This document shows, one piece after another, positions 60,416 to 64,000 of a stretch of DNA of 64,000 nt (position 1 is its first letter; the number at the start of each line of letters is the position of its first letter). The position numbers and the translations under genes were made by a program. Under the pieces are notes generated by a model that did not search any database, was not told the DNA's origin, and saw nothing but the letters and a program-made list of their open reading frames with translations. Source of the stretch: Pseudogemmobacter sp044142105 (GTDB taxonomy: Bacteria > Pseudomonadota > Alphaproteobacteria > Rhodobacterales > Rhodobacteraceae); contig NZ_JBGTYM010000002.1 of assembly GCF_044142105.1 (NCBI RefSeq), forward strand, positions 558,001-622,000, read 5' to 3'.

Positions 60416-61645
60416 TCAGGCAAGATATTTCGACATCACCAAGGTCGCATTGGTGCCGCCGAAGCCGAAGGAATTCGAAAGAACCGAGTCGATCGCCACA
60501 TTCTCGCGCAAGCTGGTGACGATTTCGGCCGGGTCCAGCGCCGGGTCCAGCGTTTCGACATTGGCCGAAGCGGCGATGAAGTTGCCGTTCATCATCAGGA
60601 TCGAATAGATCGCCTCCCAGACGCCCGCGCCGCCCAGGCAATGCCCGGTCAGCGATTTGGTCGAGGCGATGGGCGGGGTTTTGCCCTGGCCGAAGACACG
60701 GCGGATCGCCTCGACCTCGGTCACGTCGCCGACCGCGGTGGAGGTGCCATGGCTGTTGATATAGTCGATCCTGCGGCCTTGCGGCAGGGTGCCAAGGGCA
60801 AGGCGCATCGCGCGTTCGCCACCTTCGCCCGACGGGGCGACCATGTCATAGCCGTCCGAGGTGGCGCCATAGCCGGTGACCTCGGCATAGATCTTCGCGC
60901 CGCGCGCCAGGGCATGCTCCAGCTCTTCCAGCACCACGACCCCGCCGCCGCCCGCGATGACAAAGCCGTCGCGATTGGCGTCATAGGTGCGCGAGGCGCG
61001 TTCGGGCGTATCGTTGTACTTGGACGACATTGCGCCCATCGCATCGAACAGGCAGGACAGCGTCCAGTCCAGCTCCTCGCCGCCACCGGCGAAGACCACG
61101 TCCTGCTTGCCCATCTGGATCAGCTCGGTGCCGTTGCCGATGCAATGGGCGCTGGTCGAGCAGGCCGAGGTGATCGAATAGTTCACGCCCTTGATCTTGA
61201 AGGGCGTCGCCAGGCAGGCCGAAGTGGTGGAGGACATGCCCTTGGTTACGCCGAAGGGCCCGATCCGCTTGGGGCTGCCGGTTTCGCGCACGATGTTATG
61301 GGCCTTGAAGAAGGATTTGGTCGAAGGCCCGCCCGAACCGACGATGATCCCGGCGCGGTCGTTCGAGACCTCGGCCTCGGTCAGACCGGAATCCTTGATC
61401 GCGTCGCGCATGGCGATGAACGTATAGGCCGCGCCATCGCCCATGAAGCGCAGGTCACGCTTGTCGATCAGATCTTCCAGCACGATGTTCGGTGCCCCGT
61501 GCACCCGGCAGCGGAACCCATGCTCGGCATAATCCGGGGCGAAGACGATGCCGGATTTCCCGGCGCGGAGACTGGCTTCCACCTCGGCTGCATTGTTGCC
61601 GATGGACGAGACAATCCCGATCCCGGTGATGACGACGCGGCGCAT
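60416..61645 (-). CDS. fabB: Beta-ketoacyl-ACP synthase I
   Basis: Condensing enzyme of fatty acid synthesis needed for the unsaturated branch, 409 residues. The catalytic cysteine is in YSITSACSTSAHCIG; the two histidines are in NSHGTSTAVGD and KSLTGHCLGGAG, and the lysine is the one before the second histidine. The start ATG 61645 has a perfect GGGAGG. A longer frame from 61834 is not coding. Together with fabA it makes monounsaturated acyl chains. Confidence 0.96.
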   Translation of the reverse strand: MRRVVITGIGIVSSIGNNAAEVEASLRAGKSGIVFAPDYAEHGFRCRVHGAPNIVLEDLIDKRDLRFMGDGAAYTFIAMRDAIKDSGLTEAEVSNDRAGIIVGSGGPSTKSFFKAHNIVRETGSPKRIGPFGVTKGMSSTTSACLATPFKIKGVNYSITSACSTSAHCIGNGTELIQMGKQDVVFAGGGEELDWTLSCLFDAMGAMSSKYNDTPERASRTYDANRDGFVIAGGGGVVVLEELEHALARGAKIYAEVTGYGATSDGYDMVAPSGEGGERAMRLALGTLPQGRRIDYINSHGTSTAVGDVTEVEAIRRVFGQGKTPPIASTKSLTGHCLGGAGVWEAIYSILMMNGNFIAASANVETLDPALDPAEIVTSLRENVAIDSVLSNSFGFGGTNATLVMSKYLA

Positions 61646-61915
61646 GGGGCCTCCCTTCGTGGCGTGAGGACTGTTTAGGGCAGAGGGGGGGGAGGGGGCA
61701 AGGCGCTTGGCGGTCGCAGGGCGCATGGGTCGCCTTCGGAAATGGCGGATTGGTGGGGCGCCTGTCTGGCCGCTACGGGCGGGCATTTCGGCGGCTCTCA
61801 TCGTTTTTCTGCATAAATAATGGGAAATAAGCATTCAATCTGCCCAAAAACTAATCTACGGCGAAAAAGCCGGGCTGGGCCCGGAGCCAGATCATCTGTT
61901 TTCGAAAGTGCCCCG

Positions 61916-63271
61916 ATGAATGCGATTGACGAAAAGCTTCAGCCGATCCTGGCCGAAGTGACCCGGCGCAATGCAGGCGAACCGGAATTCCACCAGGCCG
62001 TGCACGAAGTCCTGGAAAGCCTTGGCCGCGTGGTGGCGAAACATCCGCAATACCTGGACCTTGCCCTGATCGAGCGGATCTGCGAGCCGGAGCGGCAGAT
62101 CATCTTCCGTATCCCCTGGGTTGATGACAAGGGCCGGGTCCAGATCAATCGCGGTTTCCGGGTACAGTTCAACTCTGCGCTTGGTCCCTACAAAGGCGGT
62201 ATGCGCTTCCATCCCTCGGTGAATGTGGGGATCATCAAGTTCCTTGGCTTCGAGCAGACGTTCAAGAACGCGCTGACCGGAATGCCGATCGGCGGCGGCA
62301 AGGGCGGGTCGGATTTTGATCCCAAGGGCAAATCCGATGGCGAGATCATGCGCTTCTGCCAGTCGCTGATGACCGAACTTCATCGCCATCTGGGCGAGCA
62401 GACCGACGTTCCGGCAGGCGATATCGGCGTCGGCGGGCGCGAGATCGGCTATATGTTCGGCCAGTACAAGCGGCTGAACAACAAGTATGAGGCAGGGGTC
62501 TTCACCGGCAAGGCGCTGGCCTATGGCGGATCGCGCGCGCGGACCGAGGCGACCGGATACGGCAATACCTATTTCGTCCAGGCCATGCTGGCCACGAAGG
62601 GCACCTCGTTCGACGGCAAGACCGTGGTGGTATCAGGGTCCGGCAATGTGGCGACCTACACGATCGAGAAGGTGCAAAGCTTCGGCGGCAAGGTCGTCGC
62701 CTGTTCGGATTCCAGCGGCTATGTGCTGGACGAGGCTGGGATCGACCTTGCCTTGCTGAAGGAAATCAAGGACGTGCGGCGCGAGCGGATTTCGGAATAT
62801 GCCCGTCGCCGCGGCGCTGGCGTGCATTTCATTCCTGCCGACAGGGGCTCGGTCTGGGATGTCGCCTGCGATGTCGCGATGCCGTCGGCCACGCAGAACG
62901 AGCTGTCGGGCAAGGATGCGCGCGCGCTGGTCAAGAACGGTGTGATCGCGGTGGGCGAGGGGGCGAACATGCCCTGCACGCCCGAAGCCGTCCGTATCTT
63001 CCAGGAGGCCGGCGTACTCTTCGCTCCGGGCAAGGCCGCGAATGCGGGCGGCGTCGCGACCTCGGCGCTGGAGATGCAACAGAATGCCAGCCGCGACAGC
63101 TGGACTTTCGATCAGACCGAGGCGCGCCTTGCCACGATCATGCGCGGCATCCACGACACCTGCGCGGCCACCGCCGAAGAGTATGGCGCGCCCGGCGATT
63201 ACGTGCTGGGGGCCAATATCGCCGGCTTCGTCCGCGTGGCCGAGGCGATGCGGATGCTGGGCGTGATCTGA
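61916..63271 (+). CDS. gdhA: NADP-specific glutamate dehydrogenase
   Basis: A 451-residue enzyme that makes glutamate from 2-oxoglutarate and ammonia. The active-site region is NSALGPYKGGMRFHPSVNVG with the catalytic lysine of GGGKGGSDFDPKGKSD; the Rossmann part is VVVSGSGNVATYTIEKVQSF. GDIGVGGREIGYMFGQYKRL is typical of the hexameric NADP type. ATG at 61916 gives the usual N-terminus (MNAIDEKLQPILAEVTRRN). It is on the opposite strand to fabB (divergent) and fabA (convergent), splitting the usual fab group. Confidence 0.95.
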   Translation: MNAIDEKLQPILAEVTRRNAGEPEFHQAVHEVLESLGRVVAKHPQYLDLALIERICEPERQIIFRIPWVDDKGRVQINRGFRVQFNSALGPYKGGMRFHPSVNVGIIKFLGFEQTFKNALTGMPIGGGKGGSDFDPKGKSDGEIMRFCQSLMTELHRHLGEQTDVPAGDIGVGGREIGYMFGQYKRLNNKYEAGVFTGKALAYGGSRARTEATGYGNTYFVQAMLATKGTSFDGKTVVVSGSGNVATYTIEKVQSFGGKVVACSDSSGYVLDEAGIDLALLKEIKDVRRERISEYARRRGAGVHFIPADRGSVWDVACDVAMPSATQNELSGKDARALVKNGVIAVGEGANMPCTPEAVRIFQEAGVLFAPGKAANAGGVATSALEMQQNASRDSWTFDQTEARLATIMRGIHDTCAATAEEYGAPGDYVLGANIAGFVRVAEAMRMLGVI

Positions 63272-63286
63272 GCCGATCGTCAGACA

Positions 63287-63314
63287 GAAAAGCGGGGCCT
63301 TCGGGCCCCGCTTT
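63287..63314 (+). terminator. Rho-independent terminator, gdhA/fabA convergence
   Basis: The hairpin AAAGCGGGGCC-ttc-GGGCCCCGCTTT has a long GC-rich stem and A/T tails on both sides. It lies 16 bases after gdhA and before the fabA end, so it can serve both strands. Confidence 0.85.
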
Positions 63315-63340
63315 GCACTTCGCCTGTCGAGATGCGGCGT

Positions 63341-63850
63341 TTACGCCTCGGACAGCGCGACCTTCATGTCCTTGACCAGATAGATCGTTTCGCCATCGGC
63401 TTCGACCCGGCCATCGGCCACGCCCATGGTCAGGCGGCGGGTCTGCACAGCCTTGGTGAAATCGACGTAATAGGTCAGCTTCTTGCGGTCGGGCCGCACC
63501 ATGCCGGTCAGCTTGACCTCGCCCACGCCCAGCGCATAGCCGCGCCCCTGCCAGCCGCGCCAGCCCAGGTTGAACCCGGTAAGCTGCCACAGGCCATCAA
63601 GCCCAAGGCAGCCCGGCATGATCGGGTTGCCGGGGAAATGGCAGGAAAAGAACCACAGGTCGGGGGTGATGTCGAATTCGGCGACCACATGCCCTTTGCC
63701 ATGTTCGCCGCCATCTTCCGATATGTCGGTGATGCGGTCCATCATCAGCATGGGCGGTTCGGGAAGCTGGGCATTGCCGGGGCCGAAAAGCTCTCCCCTG
63801 GCACAGGCCAGAAGCGCCTCGCGGTCGAATGTCTTAGGGTATTGCCCCAT
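63341..63850 (-). CDS. fabA: 3-hydroxydecanoyl-ACP dehydratase/isomerase
   Basis: A 169-residue dehydratase/isomerase that introduces the cis double bond in bacterial fatty acid synthesis. The hot-dog fold has the catalytic histidine in FFSCHFPGNPIMPGCLGLDG and the aspartate in the second half of the same segment. LPEPPMLMMDRITDISEDGG and KDMKVALSEA are family marks. ATG 63850 follows GGAGG. In Rhodobacterales fabA is normally followed by fabB and fabI; here gdhA stands between. Confidence 0.96.
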   Translation of the reverse strand: MGQYPKTFDREALLACARGELFGPGNAQLPEPPMLMMDRITDISEDGGEHGKGHVVAEFDITPDLWFFSCHFPGNPIMPGCLGLDGLWQLTGFNLGWRGWQGRGYALGVGEVKLTGMVRPDRKKLTYYVDFTKAVQTRRLTMGVADGRVEADGETIYLVKDMKVALSEA

Positions 63851-64000
63851 CTGCCCCGGTTCCTCCCTGTTCGCAGAAATTGTTGCCTTCCCTGTAACAG
63901 AGGCATGGATTGCAGGGCAAGGGCAGGGGGAGAATCGGGGCAATTGGCGCCTGCGGCTTGAAAGCACGGGCCAGCGCGCCTTATACTGCGTTTAGGATGC

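Noticed and set aside
60317..61678. A 453-codon frame opposite fabI and fabB
   Set aside because: Shadow of two well-recognised enzymes.
1..64000. CRISPR array
   Set aside because: No series of regularly spaced short repeats was seen; the repeated elements are tRNA pieces, IS ends and Rhs coding repeats.

Overview
The window looks like an alphaproteobacterial chromosome, most likely Rhodobacterales and close to Paracoccus. The reasons are the high GC content of the backbone, the infA-maf-RNase E/G-yacG order, the fabA/fabB/fabI genes and the codon use. Genus is an inference; no marker gene such as 16S rRNA is present.

Layout. (1) 1-7142 is core: a response regulator/sensor kinase pair, a DUF1801 protein, a divergent HxlR regulator/NmrA-type oxidoreductase pair, a SnoaL-like protein and a GNAT acetyltransferase, then infA, maf, RNase E/G, yacG and tRNA-Phe. 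(2) 7143-22742 is accessory and mosaic. It holds an IS3 remnant and a five-gene restriction-type operon running leftward (GHKL/MORC-like ATPase, Mrr-helicase, a 173-aa orphan, Vsr, C5 DNA methyltransferase). It also holds a decayed RES-domain toxin locus, a GIY-YIG-like protein, remains of a conjugative element (truncated strawberry-notch gene, DUF7146/Toprim, DUF2493) and a MarR/hydrolase pair. (3) 22743-59468 is a roughly 36.5-kb integrative island with a tyrosine integrase just inside its left end. It is bounded by repeats of a tRNA-Gly(TCC) gene, and a complete tRNA-Gly lies near the right end. (4) 59602-63850 is core again: fabI, fabB, gdhA (opposite strand) and fabA.

Inside the island, 26575-48405 forms one near-symmetrical unit. 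Two secreted Rhs/YD-repeat polymorphic-toxin genes, each followed by a probable immunity gene, point inward and flank a complete-looking type II secretion gene set (K, E, L, M, C, D, F, I, J, G, prepilin peptidase). At the right side the Rhs gene, its immunity gene, the prepilin peptidase and the major pseudopilin gene are closely packed on one strand. This suggests a dedicated secretion machine for Rhs toxins.

The right third of the island carries two defence loci. One is a two-gene operon of a SMEK-domain protein with an APAZ-like C-terminal part and a catalytically dead short Argonaute, a domain pairing I do not know as a described type. The other is a three-gene SIR2 / small protein / Rad50-like ATPase operon that matches the Lamassu layout. 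With the restriction operon on the left, the whole stretch between tRNA-Phe and fabI reads as a defence and conflict island. The strongest candidates for something undescribed are the SMEK-APAZ/Argonaute pair and the Rhs-T2SS unit.
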